A DNA stretch of 64,000 bases from Diphasiastrum complanatum (taxonomy: Eukaryota; Streptophyta; Lycopodiopsida; Lycopodiales; Lycopodiaceae), in assembly GCA_029204225.1 (NCBI GenBank), contig CM055093.1, positions 3,998,056-4,062,055 of the forward strand. Direction: 5' to 3'. Made by a program: the position numbers and the translations under genes. Of the stretch, positions 22,168 through 34,822 are shown in pieces. The notes below the pieces were generated by a model that worked only from the letters and a program-made list of their open reading frames with translations, searched no databases and was not told the origin of the DNA. Position 1 is the first letter of the stretch. Every line of letters starts with the position of its first letter.

Positions 22168-23000
22168 TGTGGAAAAAGTACAAAAAGGACCAAGAGTGGA
22201 TCCTAATCTGATCCTCAAGAGGGATTGGATGTTAGATTTACTTGATCTATCAATCTACATAAGATTAAGATCAATCTAGATTAATTCTAGACATAAAATC
22301 CAAACAAGAACAATCATTTATTGAAGGTAAATGTACTTGCTGGTTTCACACGTGTGAAACCATGTCAGGGTACGGACTCCAACTTGAAAATCAAGTACAC
22401 ATTGATAGAACCTCAAAACAATCAAAACAAATGTAGACAAATGGAGAGAATCACTCAAAATTGCTTCCAAAACCAAGATTGGTGTCTCACACTGAGTATG
22501 GCCAAATGTGGCTCTATATATACAATAAGTGAGAGCTCGTGGTACTGATCATCCCTTTGATCCGACATGTGTGAAGGTTCTTTGTCATATGATGATTCAT
22601 CATGCAAAACTGACACTTGGACAAAACCTTCTATTTTGAGCACTTTTGGTCCATTTTCCTTCTATATGGAGATCTAATTGAAAATCTTCTAGAAGTCGAA
22701 ATTCGTCTACTTCAGCTTATTCCACACATGTGAGCTGTCCTCTACACATGGGATGTGACACCTAACCAATGGATGTGGCTCATGCAAGCAATAGATTGAT
22801 GCCATGTGTCATATGTCTAGAAAACTAGTTTTTGGCCTTTTTAGCCACTAGAACTTGAATTAAATCATATGTACAACCTATATGATTATGGTACATGACA
22901 AGTACACTATTTTTACACGTGGGAACAGGCTCCACACATGTGTGTTTATCTACATACAAGATTTTTGGCCTCTACCAAGCTTATTTTTGCATTTTTCACA
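22168..23000 (-). repeat. 5' LTR of element A (right)
   Basis: This is the promoter-bearing LTR in the minus sense. It holds a 22-bp perfect palindrome at 22341-22362 with the core TTTCACACGTGTGAAA and further CACATGTG motifs at 22563, 22722 and 22935. Confidence 0.93.
22510..22526 (-). promoter_or_regulatory. TATA box in the 5' LTR of element A
   Basis: On the minus strand the LTR reads TGTATATATAGAGCC. The same box is present in all four A and B LTRs (near 18010, 22518, 44418 and 48902). It sits mid-LTR, a sensible place for the U3/R promoter. Confidence 0.6.
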
Positions 23001-23005
23001 ACATA

Positions 23006-23165
23006 TTCCCTTAGAAACAAGGAGGATGAATGATCTAAGCCCATGGATCATGGTTGGATGCTTATCCACCAAGGAGGCCTACAAAGCCATTATACCCTCT
23101 ATTTCAAAAGTGATTAAGATCAAAAAAGTCATATTTTATGAAGATCTACATTCAACCTTGGAAGG
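23006..23165 (+). pseudogene. copia element D fragment, continuation after A
   Basis: The frame continues IPLETRRMNDLSPWIMVGCL, STKEAYKAI and IKIKKVIFYED. This is the conserved copia stretch between integrase and RT (R.K.D......GY....AY). It meets the reversed fragment E1 at about 23165. Confidence 0.75.
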
Positions 23166-24668
23166 GGCATCTCCAACAAAGTCCGAATCTGAAAATCCAA
23201 ACAAGTTAGGTGATGATCCCTCATACAATATGTCAAAATCTCGAGTTCCAATGATGTACCTCAAAACTCGCTTTCCTAGCTTCCAATTCTCCTCACTAGG
23301 ATCTTGCATGAGACTCAATCTTCCAACACAATAGCTTAGATCTGGTCTAGTAATGGTTAGATAGATGAGTGAACCAACTAGTTTTCTATAGAGAGTAATG
23401 TCCTTGAAGGATCTTTTACTACCTCTTATAGTTAGTTTTACATGAGACTCCATAGGTGTATCATTAGCTTGTGCATCTACCATATATGATCTTTTTAGAA
23501 TAGAATTAGCATACTTCTCTTGAAAAATGAAAGTAGTTTGAGAAGTTCTAATGACTTCTATTCCCAAAATGTAATGCAAGTTACCAAGATCATGCACCTC
23601 AAATTCTTTCTTAAGAGCACTCTTGATATCCTCCACATCTTGATTGTCTCCACCACTCAAGATGATATCATCCACATAGATTAGCAAGATGGTAACAAAC
23701 CTATAATAAAGTGAATCATCATACTCACTCATAACAAAGCCTTGAGAGAGTAAAATAGTGTTAATCTTAATATACCAACTCCTTGGTGCTTGCTTAAGGC
23801 CATACAAACTCTTTTGCACACATGATTTGGTTTTGTTGATAAAATGTAGCTCTTGGGTTGCTCCATGTACCCTTACTCCTCAAGATCACCATTCAAGAAT
23901 GCACTTGTAATGTCCATGTTCCATAGATCCCATTTATAAAGTGTAGCAAGTGAGATGATGACTCGAATGCTTACCATCTTTGCCACAAGTGCAAAGGTCT
24001 CATTATAATCATTGTTGAGCATATCCTTTTGCCACTAACCTTGCCATGTACTTGTTGATAGATCCATATTGGTTTGTCTTCACCTTGAAGATCCATTTGC
24101 ATCCAATAGCTTTCTTGTCCTTAGGTAACTCCACCAATCTGCATGTTCCATTCTTCATAAGAGCTTGATACTCAAGATCCATTGCTTGGATCCACTCCTC
24201 TTCTTTCCTTGCTTCATCTACACTTTTACGTTCATCAAAAGAGGTTAGGAAAGCAACATAATTTCCAGAAACTACTTGCTTACCCTTTTCATCATATGTG
24301 AGCCTTGAAGGTACTTGTCTTTCCCTTGATGTTCTCCTTGGCTTTTGACTTGATCAAGGTCCATCATCATCACCATCTAAAGTAGGATCCTTTACATCAA
24401 CATCAAGAATGTTAGATCCATCCACATCTTTATCAATCATGCTTGAAGACACTTTTGGAATGTTCCCCTCATCAAAAATGACATCTCTTCCAACAATCAC
24501 TTTGTTAGTAGTAGGAATGTAAACCTTGTAGGCTTTACTCACCTGTAATGTTGACATAGCATGTGCATCCAAAAGTTCTTAGAAAGTTGACACTTGGCCT
24601 CCTCTTGAATAGCATCTCAAAAGATGTCCTTCCATCCAAAATAGCACTTGGCCACCTATTGCACAAGA
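23166..24668 (-). pseudogene. copia fragment E1: post-integrase linker, RT, start of RNase H
   Basis: In minus sense it starts in the post-integrase linker (YKVYIPTTNKVIVGRDVIFDEG, then ERQVPSRLTYDEKGKQVVS). It continues EEWIQAMDLEYQALMKNGTC, WIFKVKTNQYG, a broken stretch, then VQKSLYGLKQAPRSWY. Next come the catalytic LLIYVDDIILSG (YVDD at 23668-23679), HDLGNLHYILGIEV, and EENWKLGKRVLRYIIGTRDF into the first RNase H motif FSDSDFVGDA. It is truncated at both ends inside C/D and has a few frameshifts between 23820 and 24350. It is a close relative of E2 and keeps the RT that E2 has lost. Confidence 0.85.
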
Positions 24669-25935
24669 AAATTGGAAGAACAAGACCTTAGTTGAGTCTG
24701 CCAAATGCATGATAAGTCATGCTTCGTTGCCCAAATCGTTCTGGCAACAAGCTGTTTCAACATCGACCTACGTGCAGAACCGATGTATAACAAGAGACCT
24801 CCCTGACAGAAAAACCCCTCATGAAGTATGGACAGGATCCAAGCCTTCATTGAAACATTTGAGAGTATTCGGATGTACCACCTATGCTCATGTCCTAGAG
24901 GACAACAGAAAGAAATTAGTTGAGCATTCATTCAAGACTATTTTTGTTGGCTACTGTACTTTTGATGGAATGTATAGACTATACAATACAGATACCTGTA
25001 AAGTTTTCACTAATAGGGAAGATCAATTTATTGATTTGAAGGGCAAGGACCAGATGCAGTCTACAATTTCTGTCCCGAAAATTGATACATATCAAAAGAA
25101 CATTTCAATTTCTTCCAACAGTCACTCTGTACAGTCAAGCCCAAAAGAAGAAGAAGAAAAGGCTACAACTCAAGAGCAACTGACACAACCAACACAAAGT
25201 CGAATCTCGCAGCCAGAGACTTCGACCAGAAGATCAACAAGAACCCGAATTTAGCCTATCCGAAATACTGATGAGTTCGTTCACTATTCCATTCAGGAGT
25301 CAACCATAGTTGAGGAAGCTATGTCACAGGCCGATTCAGATCTCTGGAAAGAGGCAATGGACAAGGAGTACAACTCATTACTGAGTACAACTCAAATTGC
25401 CAGCAGACAAAAGATGGTAGCATTGACAGAACAAAAACTCGATTCATGGCAAGGGGATTTTCACAAATTTTCAATATCGACTACTTCGAAATCTTTAGCT
25501 CGGTTACACACTTCCATTCGACTGCTACTATCATATGCCTGCTGCAGCGGATTTTGAGGTACACCAGATGGATGTACAAACGACATTTCTCAATGGAGTC
25601 ATTGAGAAAGACATTTATATGATCCAGTTAGAAGGCTACATTCTCAATGGTCGAGAAGATCAGGTATGCAAACTCCATAAAGCTTTGTATGGTATGAAGC
25701 AATCATCCAGAGCATGGTTTCATCAAATCAACACATTCTTGATCGATCATGGATTCGAATCAAGTTCTGCAGGCTGTAATGTATATTTCAAAGCTATCAA
25801 TCAATTCTTTGTCATCATCACACTCTACGTTGATGATACGTTGCCCTTTAGCAACAATAACAGACTGACAAAAGACACCAAGAGGATGCTATCCCAAAAA
25901 TTCGAGATGAGAGATCTTGGAGAGGCAAGATAATT
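24669..25935 (+). pseudogene. copia element C: integrase end, linker and RT, 3'-truncated
   Basis: C resumes in the integrase end with WKNKTLVESAKCMISHASLP, SFWQQAVSTSTYVQNRC, TPHEVWTGSKPSLKHLRVFG and FVGYCTFDGMYRLYN. A low-complexity linker follows with SSPKEEEEKATTQEQL and TRRSTRTRI. After a stop and a frameshift comes the RT: FEVHQMDVQTTFLNGVIEKD, HKALYGMKQSSRAWFHQIN, IITLYVDDTLPFSNN (YVDD 25826-25837) and KFEMRDLGEA. The frame stops at 25933. RNase H and the 3' LTR are absent, so C lost its 3' end. Confidence 0.85.
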
Positions 25936-28281
25936 CGTGCATGGCTATGGAATTGATCTTGTCGATCCAGTGACTTTGAAGGTGTGATCAAGTAGGGCAG
26001 ACTTTGATCTATCGAAGTCGGTCTGAATCCCATATACGTAGTTGCATGCACCAAGGATTCCACGCGCGCCCACCGCTCTTCTGTTGTGCCACGTTGTCAC
26101 GATATATCCCAACACAATGCACCAAGGTGCTAAAGATAAGAGGCCTCAGATGTTGCCCTCGAAGCATGTCCCCATGAAAAAAAGATTTCAATTTGAATAT
26201 GCTAGTCCGAAGGGTGGTTAAAAGGGCCCTTTAAAGCGACGCTTTTTAAGTTTCCACAAAGCCTATAAAGAGTCATTAAAAATTAGATGTTTCTTGTCCA
26301 TGGAAAAAAACTTTTATAAGCAAGTTTCATGGGTGTCACATCCCTAAGCTTGCACTTTATCCTCTACAAAAAGAAAGTGCTTACCCTCATCCAAGATTGC
26401 TATTGTTGGGGAACAGGTGACATCAAATTTCAAAAGCGCATGTACAAACTCATCCAACGGTGCAATTGATGGGCAACACAACCCTGAATGTGGGCGGTGG
26501 TCCCCAACAGCCGGGCTCGAGCCTTCACGTGCATACCCACCTCTCAAATTAATTTTTATTTTATTTTAAATTGTTTTTTGGCATCGGACTTTGAAGACGA
26601 CCTTTTAATTACAACAATGCAAGAAGATTTGATTGTAGCCTTTTCTCAACATAATCTTGTTTTTTTAATAAATGTTTTTTATTTAAATATTTTCGAGCTT
26701 AATAACATTTTAAGCTTTTGTATGAAATTCACTTTTCAATTCGAAAGGTTATTTTAGAATTTACCTTTCAATTAGAATGTTAGTGCCTTTCTTTGACGGG
26801 CAAATGCGCCTTGACGTGCACTGTTGCAACGGCTTGCGCTCTTGGGGTTTGAACTTGGCATGATTATCAGCCACGTGGCGACGACACATTCGCCAGCTAA
26901 TGCATTGAGGGCTTACCCTAGATCCAACGGTGAAAATACTCCAAGATTGAAAGAAGATCTTACATGCTCCACCGTCGGATGAAAGTCCGTACAAAGGTGG
27001 GCTCTTACCAGCCACTCAACTCTCAGAGTTGCAGTTGAGAAGGCAGTGTACGGGTAGAGGGTAAAGTGATACGGAATGCCAGAAGCCTGTGAGAAACACG
27101 GGGCAATGGGCTATGTATGAGCCTGGAAGAGATGATGGTGAACTATGAATCATGAGATATTGGTGTTTGATGTTTGATGGTGGGCAGTGGGGGAGTGGGT
27201 GTTCAGGAATCTCGCTGGTGGGAAAGCAAGCAAGCCCAAAAGCCAAGGATATGCGTACCTCTGTACTGGTTTGAGATGAAAATTTTGATCTAGATCGTGA
27301 ATTTTCTCAAATTTTGATCTAGATCGTGAATTTTACCAAAAGAGATGAAGGGTGTAGCAAGTTTGCGTGGTGTATTTTGTTCCACTCGATTTTGAGATTC
27401 ATGCATAATAGGTAGGTTTCTTGGAAGCTTGGAGTCGACAGCGATCAGGTACGAGAGTGACAAATGCAGCATTGCTTGTGTGCAGAGTCCAGACGTCCAG
27501 ACACTCAAAAAGGATTGATTCTTCGGGTTAATCATCTTCATCTCTGAGGGAAAATTTTCGTATACACGGAATTAGTGTTTACTTTTTGGTATTTACCTGT
27601 CGTTCTTGAGTAATCCGTTTCTCCGGCTTGGAAAGTGAGTGAGGCGAGCACGGTAGCCGTGGTACAATGTACGCTCTGCCAGATTTAAGACTAGCCTTTT
27701 CTTTAATGCTAGAGACAAGGTATCTTTTGAATAGACAGACCGGTTTTTGAGACTGGGACACGTGAAAGGTGACGAACAATGCACAATGCACATGCTTTTG
27801 AGATCATACATGCCATGGAACACTGAAAACTTCTGAAAAGGATAAGGATCTTCTGGTATAGATTTTAGAGTGTAATAACTTGTCTCGGTGTCTTGTATCT
27901 TGGATTCTTGGTGCCTCAATTAGTCTTTTGCGCTGTCAGGGCTGTGCGAGTTCGTCATAATTCAGGTTGAGCTTTCTTGAAGCCTTAAATGTAAAATAAC
28001 CTCTGCCAGTTCGTGATATTCAGGTTGAGCTTCCTTGAAGAGCTAAATGGCCTGAATGCATACCCTTTCTCTTAAGCTTTGAGGACTGAACGTAAATCCT
28101 TGTTAGTGTCTTATAATGCTTTACATCGTCTGCATTACGATGATCTTTCACGACACCGATAAAGATATGGCCTATTAATTTTGTGAGGAGGGACCATAGA
28201 CAGTACTGCGCGATTTAGCCTCGAGTAGCTTTGCACCTTGCTCGCAAATATTTGAGCGAAATGATTTTTTCTGTTAATTCT

Positions 28282-28284
<3 letters not shown>
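25936..28284. other. Spacer upstream of the pectinesterase gene
   Basis: No gene is supported. Short open frames on the minus strand (27016-27246, 27593-27919 and others) are not family-like. A 26-bp direct duplication containing TTTTGATCTAGATCGTGAAT is at about 27273-27333. This is the least repeat-like part of the window. Confidence 0.5.

Positions 28285-28333
<49 letters not shown>
28285..28333. repeat. (GA)n microsatellite in the pectinesterase promoter
   Basis: About 24 GA units lie 268-316 bp before the start codon and some 85-135 bp before the TATA box. GA-rich tracts in this position are known targets of plant BPC/GAGA-binding factors; a regulatory role here is inference. Confidence 0.95.
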
Positions 28334-28335
<2 letters not shown>

Positions 28336-28419
28336 GCCCTACTTTGGTACCTTTGTCAGTTCTTACTCGCCACAAAGCGGGAATTATAGTCATCTGTCGT
28401 GAAAGAATTACGCTTTTTC

Positions 28420-28426
28420 TATAAAG
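28420..28426 (+). promoter_or_regulatory. TATA box of the pectinesterase gene
   Basis: TATAAAG in the context CTTTTTCTATAAAGGC, about 175 bp before the ATG at 28601. Transcription would start near 28450. Confidence 0.5.
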
Positions 28427-28600
28427 GCAGTAGTCTAATCCACCAGAATCAAAAGGCTGGGAAGGTTTTTTCTTACACGAAAGTATCTGAGGATAGACGA
28501 AGCCTTTTGGAAACGCATTGCGTAAAGATTTTCAGAAACAAGGCTCAAACGAACAAGCATTTGAGATTGCCAAATAAAAAGCGAATATAGGCTGAGAAAG

Positions 28601-31283
28601 ATGGGAAAAAGTTTCGATAATGAGCAAGGAATGGAGATAGAAATGGAGTTTCACCACCGTATGAGTTTTGACCAAGCATCACAGGCGAACAGTAGTGGCA
28701 GATGGGAGCATGGCCTGCCTTTATCATCAGATAACCTTGGGCTGAGCAAATGTTTTAAGGTCACTGTAATCGCTGTGTCTGTCATCATAATGTTGGTTGT
28801 GATTCTGTGCTTCACGTTTGTACTCCCTCGGTCTGAGAAGAAAGAGAGAAGCACCTTAGAGATCGCTAGTACCTCAGGTAACATTGGCCTTGTTTGTCAG
28901 GCAACACGGTATCCTGATGTTTGCTTTACGTCTTTAGAATCCGATTCCCATTCAAGCGAGGCTAATTCTTCAGATATTCTGAAGATTGCTATTCACGTAG
29001 CGTCAACAGGTGTAACAGATAGCCTGCGGGAAGCTTCCCAGATCCTCGAGAATTTCAGATCCAACGTGAACATTTCAGCTGCGGCTCGTGATTGCAAGGA
29101 AGTTCTAAGCTATTCGTTGAATTGGTTGCAGGAGTGCATGAACGCGGATGTAACAACTAATGTGAATGACATTCAAGCATGGCTAAGTGCTGCTCTCACC
29201 TATCAGAACGATTGCAATTCATCCTTGACTTACGTCAATACGACGGACTCTATTAATCAGGCTATGATACAAGTACATTCAGTCATACCGCTCATTAGCA
29301 ATGCCCTTTCTATGGCGGATGCTTATGCCACCTATGGTTCTGATCCCGTCAACTGGAAGCCCCCTGCTTCTGGAAGAGAAGTTAGTTCGCTTTCATCTTG
29401 GAACTGGCAAATCCACCACGAGCGCCACCTTTCTGATGCACTTGAGCCATCAGCGGTGGTCTCTCAAGATAGCTCTGGGGCTTTCAATAGCATTCAAGAT
29501 GCTGTTGACAAGGCACCAGACAACAGCAGAAGCATATATGTGATACATATAAGAGAAGGCACCTATCATGAAATAATTCGGATTCCGCAGTGCAAGACTA
29601 GACTGATGTTCTTAGGAGATGGTATCGGCAAAACAATCATAACAGGAGACCTGAGTGTTCAGCAGCCAGGCATTAACACAATGGATTCAGCTACCATTGG
29701 TAATGAGCTTGTCCCTATCAATAGCTGATATAATATGTGCTTGTAATTATCTTATAGGAACATAGTTGCATATGTATAGTCTCTTTTGTCTAATTGATAT
29801 GCGCCTGGCGTTCAATCCAAGGTTATTGGTCAAGGAATCAAGACAAAGAAGTTAGTTCTTTTATTTTGAAGTTTTTCTGGAACAGATAGCAATTTATACG
29901 AATTTCAAGATTCAAAAGTTTGAGGCAACATTCCGGAATTCCATTGACCTATACCCCTTAACTAGTCTTCCTTACACGTTATCATTCTGGTAGGTTGAGA
30001 AAGGGTTTTGTTTCTGGATAAGCCATGAACTCCCTACATTGTTTACATTGGCAGTGGGCACTTTGAACATAGCCTACGATTGCCTGGGATGTTGAACATA
30101 GTTTCCTCCCACGATTGAAACAACAGTAATGTGTAGACTCGAAATATAACCTCGTCACAATTTAGCGCTGTGTCGGACTCTCGGAGCTTCCAGTTGGATT
30201 GAATTAGCAAACAGCGTGTATTTCTCCTTAATGAGTACAGCAGAGTCTATGAGATAGATTTCTGTTACGTCCTTTACCAATTTCCACCTAGTTTTGAGAG
30301 TTGATTACGCCTTTGGAAATCGTCTGTGCTATCTGGGTTGCTATGGCGACAGTTATCTTCTAGACACCTTCTTCCTACCTAGCTTTACTGCCTATCTATT
30401 TCACCTCATCTGTACATTCACAGATTTCTAAACAGGAGATATTCTATATTTGAACATTGCACTTGCAGATTAGGCACAAGGTTGTTGTTTTCTTCAGTTT
30501 TAGTATAGCCAGTGGAGACGAAAGGGCTTTTCAAAATCTGAATTCTAATACGGTCGTTTTCTTCTTATTGCCTTTACAGTGGTAAGCGGGGCGGAGTTTA
30601 TAGCCCAGGATCTGACGATACAGAACACAGCGGGGCCAGAAGCTTACCAAGCTGTGGCGCTTCGAGTAGATTCGGATCGGTCAGCCTTCCACCGGGTGGC
30701 AGTGCTCGGCTACCAAGACAGTCTTTATGCTCACACTCTGCGCCAATTTTACCGTGATTGCCTCATTGAAGGAACAATAGATTTCATCTTTGGTAATTCT
30801 GCAGCCATTTTTCAAAACTGCTCGATCCGTGTACGTGTTGGCAGGCAAGGTGTTGCAGACAGCACAGTAACAGCTCATGGGCGCACAGATCCAGCACAAA
30901 CTACTGGATTAGTCTTTTACAATTGTAGCATTGACGGCACTGCAGAGTATAATGCTGCATTAGCGGCATCGCGTTCTCACTATCGTACTTGGCTCGGTCG
31001 TCCCTGGAAGCAGTTTTCTCGCACGATTTACATAGAGACCTTCATGGGGGCACTGGTGGACCCTGAGGGATGGAAGCCTTGGAATGGAGACTATGCCTTG
31101 GCAACATTGTATTATGGCGAATTCCACAGTTACGGCCCTGGTGGAAACTTCTCTTTCAGAGTGGGTTGGTCTTTGCAATTAACAGGGGATGAAATTTCAG
31201 GCTTCTCTGTGCAGAGATTTATCCAGGGAACCCAATGGCTACCAGAGACCAACATTCCTTTTGATTCACATGATCTTGATTAG
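28601..31283 (+). CDS. Pectinesterase (type-I pectin methylesterase with PMEI pro-domain)
   Basis: Two exons, 28601-29699 and 30580-31283, joined across an 880-bp GT-AG intron in phase 1, give 600 residues without a stop. It de-esterifies cell-wall homogalacturonan. Residues 52-76 form a membrane/signal-anchor segment. The inhibitor-like pro-region follows (C99, C108, then AARDC and QNDC). The catalytic domain runs from about 290. All active-site residues are present: Q390 (QAVALR), Q412 and D413 (GYQDSLYAHTLRQFY), D434 (GTIDFIFGN), R507 and W509 (LGRPW). Spacing of the first four agrees with carrot PME numbering (113, 135, 136, 157). The usual RRLL/RKLL processing site is weak here (ERHLSD). 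Length is normal for group-2 PMEs. It appears intact and is the only full host gene in the window. Confidence 0.93.
29700..30579 (+). other. Intron of the pectinesterase gene
   Basis: Donor ATTG|GTAATGAG, acceptor TGCCTTTACAG|TGG. Splicing yields DSATIVVSGAEFIAQD, which matches the conserved block at this place in PMEs, where an intron is common. No transposon is seen inside. Confidence 0.9.
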
Positions 31284-31352
31284 CATCAAAGATTATCCGG
31301 ATTTTCCCTTTTGATTGACAAGATCTTTGCTAGCATCAAAGATTGTCCTATT
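31257..31352. repeat. 50-bp tandem duplication across the pectinesterase stop codon
   Basis: CTTTTGATTCACATGATCTT, running on into TAGCATCAAAGATTATCC, is repeated exactly 50 bp later as CTTTTGATTGACAAGATCTT and TAGCATCAAAGATTGTCC. The first copy encodes the last residues (PFDSHDLD) and the TAG; the second lies in the 3' UTR. Confidence 0.85.
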
Positions 31353-33300
31353 ATCAAAAGAAAAAAAGATTATCCTAATTATCGGAGGTTGCAATACTCT
31401 GTAAATAACCCAGCCGCCTCAAATGATTCTAAAAGATTATGATGCCACTATCCCTCAGAAATTCGCATCATCATCGCGGCAAGATAACCTGTTGCCTTAT
31501 CTGCATCTCTGTGAAAGGCTACATTATTATGCGATGATGCTTGAGATACCTTGTTTGAATCTGGATTCCAAGTGTTTTATCCAGTCTCGGCATCTGATGC
31601 ATGAAAGTTTTGGAGGTTGGAGTTACTAGTATCTTATTTTCAGAGTAGCAGACTAGCTTTTGAGCTGCAAACCAGTTTAGGTTGATGGCTTTGATGTTCA
31701 TTCCCATGGAAACAGAGAGAATTGGTAGCTTATCACGGTCCATCTCCTACAAAAGCCTTACTTGGAGTTGCTTATATATTTCTGTTTCCCATTTCTTGTT
31801 CGTTCTTCCGAGAAGCAATTAGGCTAATCAAACTGCTGGATTCTGCCACAGAGCTCAACAGCACCCCAAGATGTGCAACCTCAAGGTCAGAGGATATAGT
31901 GTACTGTTGCTTATACATCAAATACACAAAATGTTTCTAGCTTTAAAATGCATATCTGGTATCATGATATCTGAAGCTATATGGGATTGACGTATACAAA
32001 TTTTGTGGGCATTATTGACTAAGTTGGGAGGACATGTGGTTGATTTGGGGTATACTAGAATTAGCAGCAGGTATAGATCTGAATGCCACTGGGCACATTT
32101 TGGAAAGAAAGACATAAAGTTGAAGTGCAACTCTTATGTTACGAAGATCTCGAGGATAAACCTAAACCTCTGCAATGTAGACACTGCTAGGTATGTTGCA
32201 TAACAAAGGCCAGTATAGTTAATCAGATTGTATTCAGGACATTGTCCTTAGAAACAAATACATACAACAAATTTTGACATTGTTCTTGTAAACTTCTCTA
32301 GATCCTATATTCTGTGCAAATGGAACCTAATCCCAAGTGTCAAATCGTTAGACATTCACATTTCAAGATCGTGAATAAGTATGTATAACTGGATTATCTC
32401 CATTACATGATCCACACAGCCATCATAAAGGCTTTAAAACCAATGACTTTCTGCTTCCTATGTGAAATTCACCCAGTATCAATCGACAATGTTATCAGAA
32501 AGTCTCAAATAATCTTCTCCATGATAGTCTAAGACACAAATGATAAGACTGCATGCAGTGGGAAGGAAGGAATCTAAAAAAGCCCTCAATAGGCCTCTTA
32601 AGCTCCTAAGACCATCCCATCACCAAATTCTCATTGTTTCGAATCAAGATGTTTTTGATTAGTAATATATACCACTACCAGTAATACGACGAGATTATAA
32701 TAATATGATTTTTTCTCTTGCACTACCATAAGAATAAAGCTCTCATTGTAGGCAAATTGATCAAGAGTGCCCTATGGTGTTGGTAACCTGGGCTCAATCT
32801 CAGCTAAGGTAGAATAGTGCCACCCAAAAGTTTGCTCCATCTTGATTATGTTGTCTTGTAAATGTTGTAAATTACAACAAGCTAGTTGCTAAAATGAATA
32901 TAGGTTCTTATCCTCGTATCATTTAGGCAAATGCATATGCAATGAAGAGTTAGATATGTTGGAGGAGGAATAATCATGATCTTTCTGACTAGTTTGAAAT
33001 GTGAGGTGTACCTTCCCATCATTTATTAAATAATTCTCTATCCCTGATGCTATCCTCAACATTGAAAGCCTCATCAAGCTCAAAGCCTCCACACGTTGTT
33101 GTCCTTAGAATTAACCTGAGCATTTGACCATAAAAAAAAGATGAATATGAGTAGAAAAACTGCAATAATTTTATTACAATCATGAAAACATTAGAAACTT
33201 TATCTTTTATTCTATATGAAATGTAAGCCCTTTTGAGTTTCATGTGATCTTTATAGTTGTGTTTTGATGTGCTCTTTCTCTTCTATGGAACCATTGCATG

Positions 33301-33418
33301 AGCTATTTCTTTCGGTTGTTCTATCATGTTGAGTATTTTGATGAAGAGTTGCATGAGATAGCTATTTCTTTCAGTTGTTTTATTATGTTGAGTATTTTGA
33401 TGAAGAGTTGCTCTTGCT
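33301..33418. repeat. Tandem duplication, 59-bp unit
   Basis: AGCTATTTCTTTC(G/A)GTTGTT followed by ATGTTGAGTATTTTGATGAA starts at 33301 and again at 33360, with few differences. Confidence 0.85.
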
Positions 33419-33979
33419 TGCCAATGAAATGTTTCGATCCCTTGTGATGAGAATATACTAATGCTTCCATAAGCTTTTACGAAGAATGTTGTGGATGTCA
33501 TAAAACAACTCGACCATGGTTTTTAGCTCATCATTTTGTTGCATCAAATAGCAATGCTATTTATATGTTGGAAATTTTTACAGCAAATATTATCTTGAAA
33601 TCATGTAGCAAATCCACGATGTTCACTTGATGGATATGTGTTTCATTGGTTCTTGACATTGTATAAATTTTATAGCTTATAATAGATAGAGTGTTCTAGA
33701 ACATCTTCAAACCTTGATTCCATTTTTCATATATCTCTACAATTGCAAGAGCACGTAATCCATTGGTGAAGACCAAAATACCATAAACAAAATCCTTAAA
33801 TATTAATTAGAACATAAGAGATTCATACACATACATCCATCCATGCAATGGGCTCGTCTACAATTCTTCCACAAGCGCTTTGTTACAACTTTCACTCCCT
33901 ATCCTAGTTATTTATAGTTTATGACATAAAACAACATAACAGACCTCATACAAAAATGTATATCTTCAATCTCAATTAT

Positions 33980-34201
33980 CAAGTTCCACTCTTTGTCCAA
34001 GGCTTCAATATTTGTTTCATACTATTGCACTTTTGTTCTCATTGCCTCCAACGTTTTAGCTTGTTTTCCAAAAAAATTTCTCAACTACTCAACCTTCCCC
34101 TCTTTGTCCAAGGCTTCAATATTTGTATCATATTATTGCACTTTTGTTCTTAGTGCCTCCAACGTTTTAGCTTGTTTCCCAAAAAAAATTCTGAGTAACT
34201 C
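33980..34201. repeat. Tandem duplication, 111-bp unit
   Basis: CTTTGTCCAAGGCTTCAATA at 33991 recurs at 34102 and stays similar through CCTCCAACGTTTTAGCTTGT in both copies. About ten differences are visible. Confidence 0.88.
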
Positions 34202-34717
34202 AACTTGCTTTTTAGCCCTTTGACATCATTCTCACTATTTGTCAATTTGTCATTTTCTTTGATCATCTTGTCGATTGCTCATCAAGTACACCTTAAATAC
34301 CTATTTGAAAGAACAACTCATTCATATGAAACTAGCCACTTGAATGTTAGATCATTGGTATGTTCAACTAGAACACCATTATTATGGATTATCCATATGT
34401 TTTCAGATGAGTTAATACATTGTATATAGATACATTGTGCCTCAATACATTGTGGTTGATCCTACATATCACCCTATGAAGAGACGTGTGACATCTACCA
34501 TGGCCCACTGCAACTTTCTTCGTATTCCATTAGGAAAGGGTTGGATCACCTTGGTTGACTTTCAACACAATCTATACCTCCTTGGGTTGATTTAAAAAAT
34601 CTTTGCTACTTGAGATAATTTTTTTTGCAAGTTCTTTTTTTACCCAAACAAGGTCTATCAGCTCTCGAGTTAGAACTCCTCCCATTTTATAGAACATTTT
34701 GTAGAACTCCACTTGGC

Positions 34718-34720
<3 letters not shown>

Positions 34721-34810
<90 letters not shown>

Positions 34811-34822
34811 GAGAGAGAGAGA
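34721..34822. repeat. (AG)30 followed by a 30-base G run and (AG)n
   Basis: The dinucleotide tract covers 34721-34780, the uninterrupted G run 34780-34809, and a short AG tract 34810-34822. The proline/serine-rich and arginine/glutamate-rich frames that cross it are artefacts of the repeat. Confidence 0.95.

Larger units (their letters stand above)
17658..23000 (-). mobile_element. Complete non-autonomous LTR element A
   Basis: Two 833-bp LTRs (17658-18490, 22168-23000) enclose 3.7 kb with a PBS next to the right LTR and a purine tract next to the left LTR, so it is transcribed on the minus strand. The target duplication ACATA is at 17653-17657 and 23001-23005. By eye the LTRs differ at about 20 of 833 positions, a fairly recent insertion. 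There is no protease, integrase, RT or RNase H. The interior has a long leader and an unrecognised coding region. Structurally it fits a large retrotransposon derivative (LARD). Removing it restores the D reading frame (FFAH then IPLETRRMNDL). Confidence 0.92.

Noticed and set aside
26344-27919. Several minus-strand frames upstream of the pectinesterase gene
   Set aside because: No known motif, no shared splice structure, and ordinary composition for promoter-side spacer.
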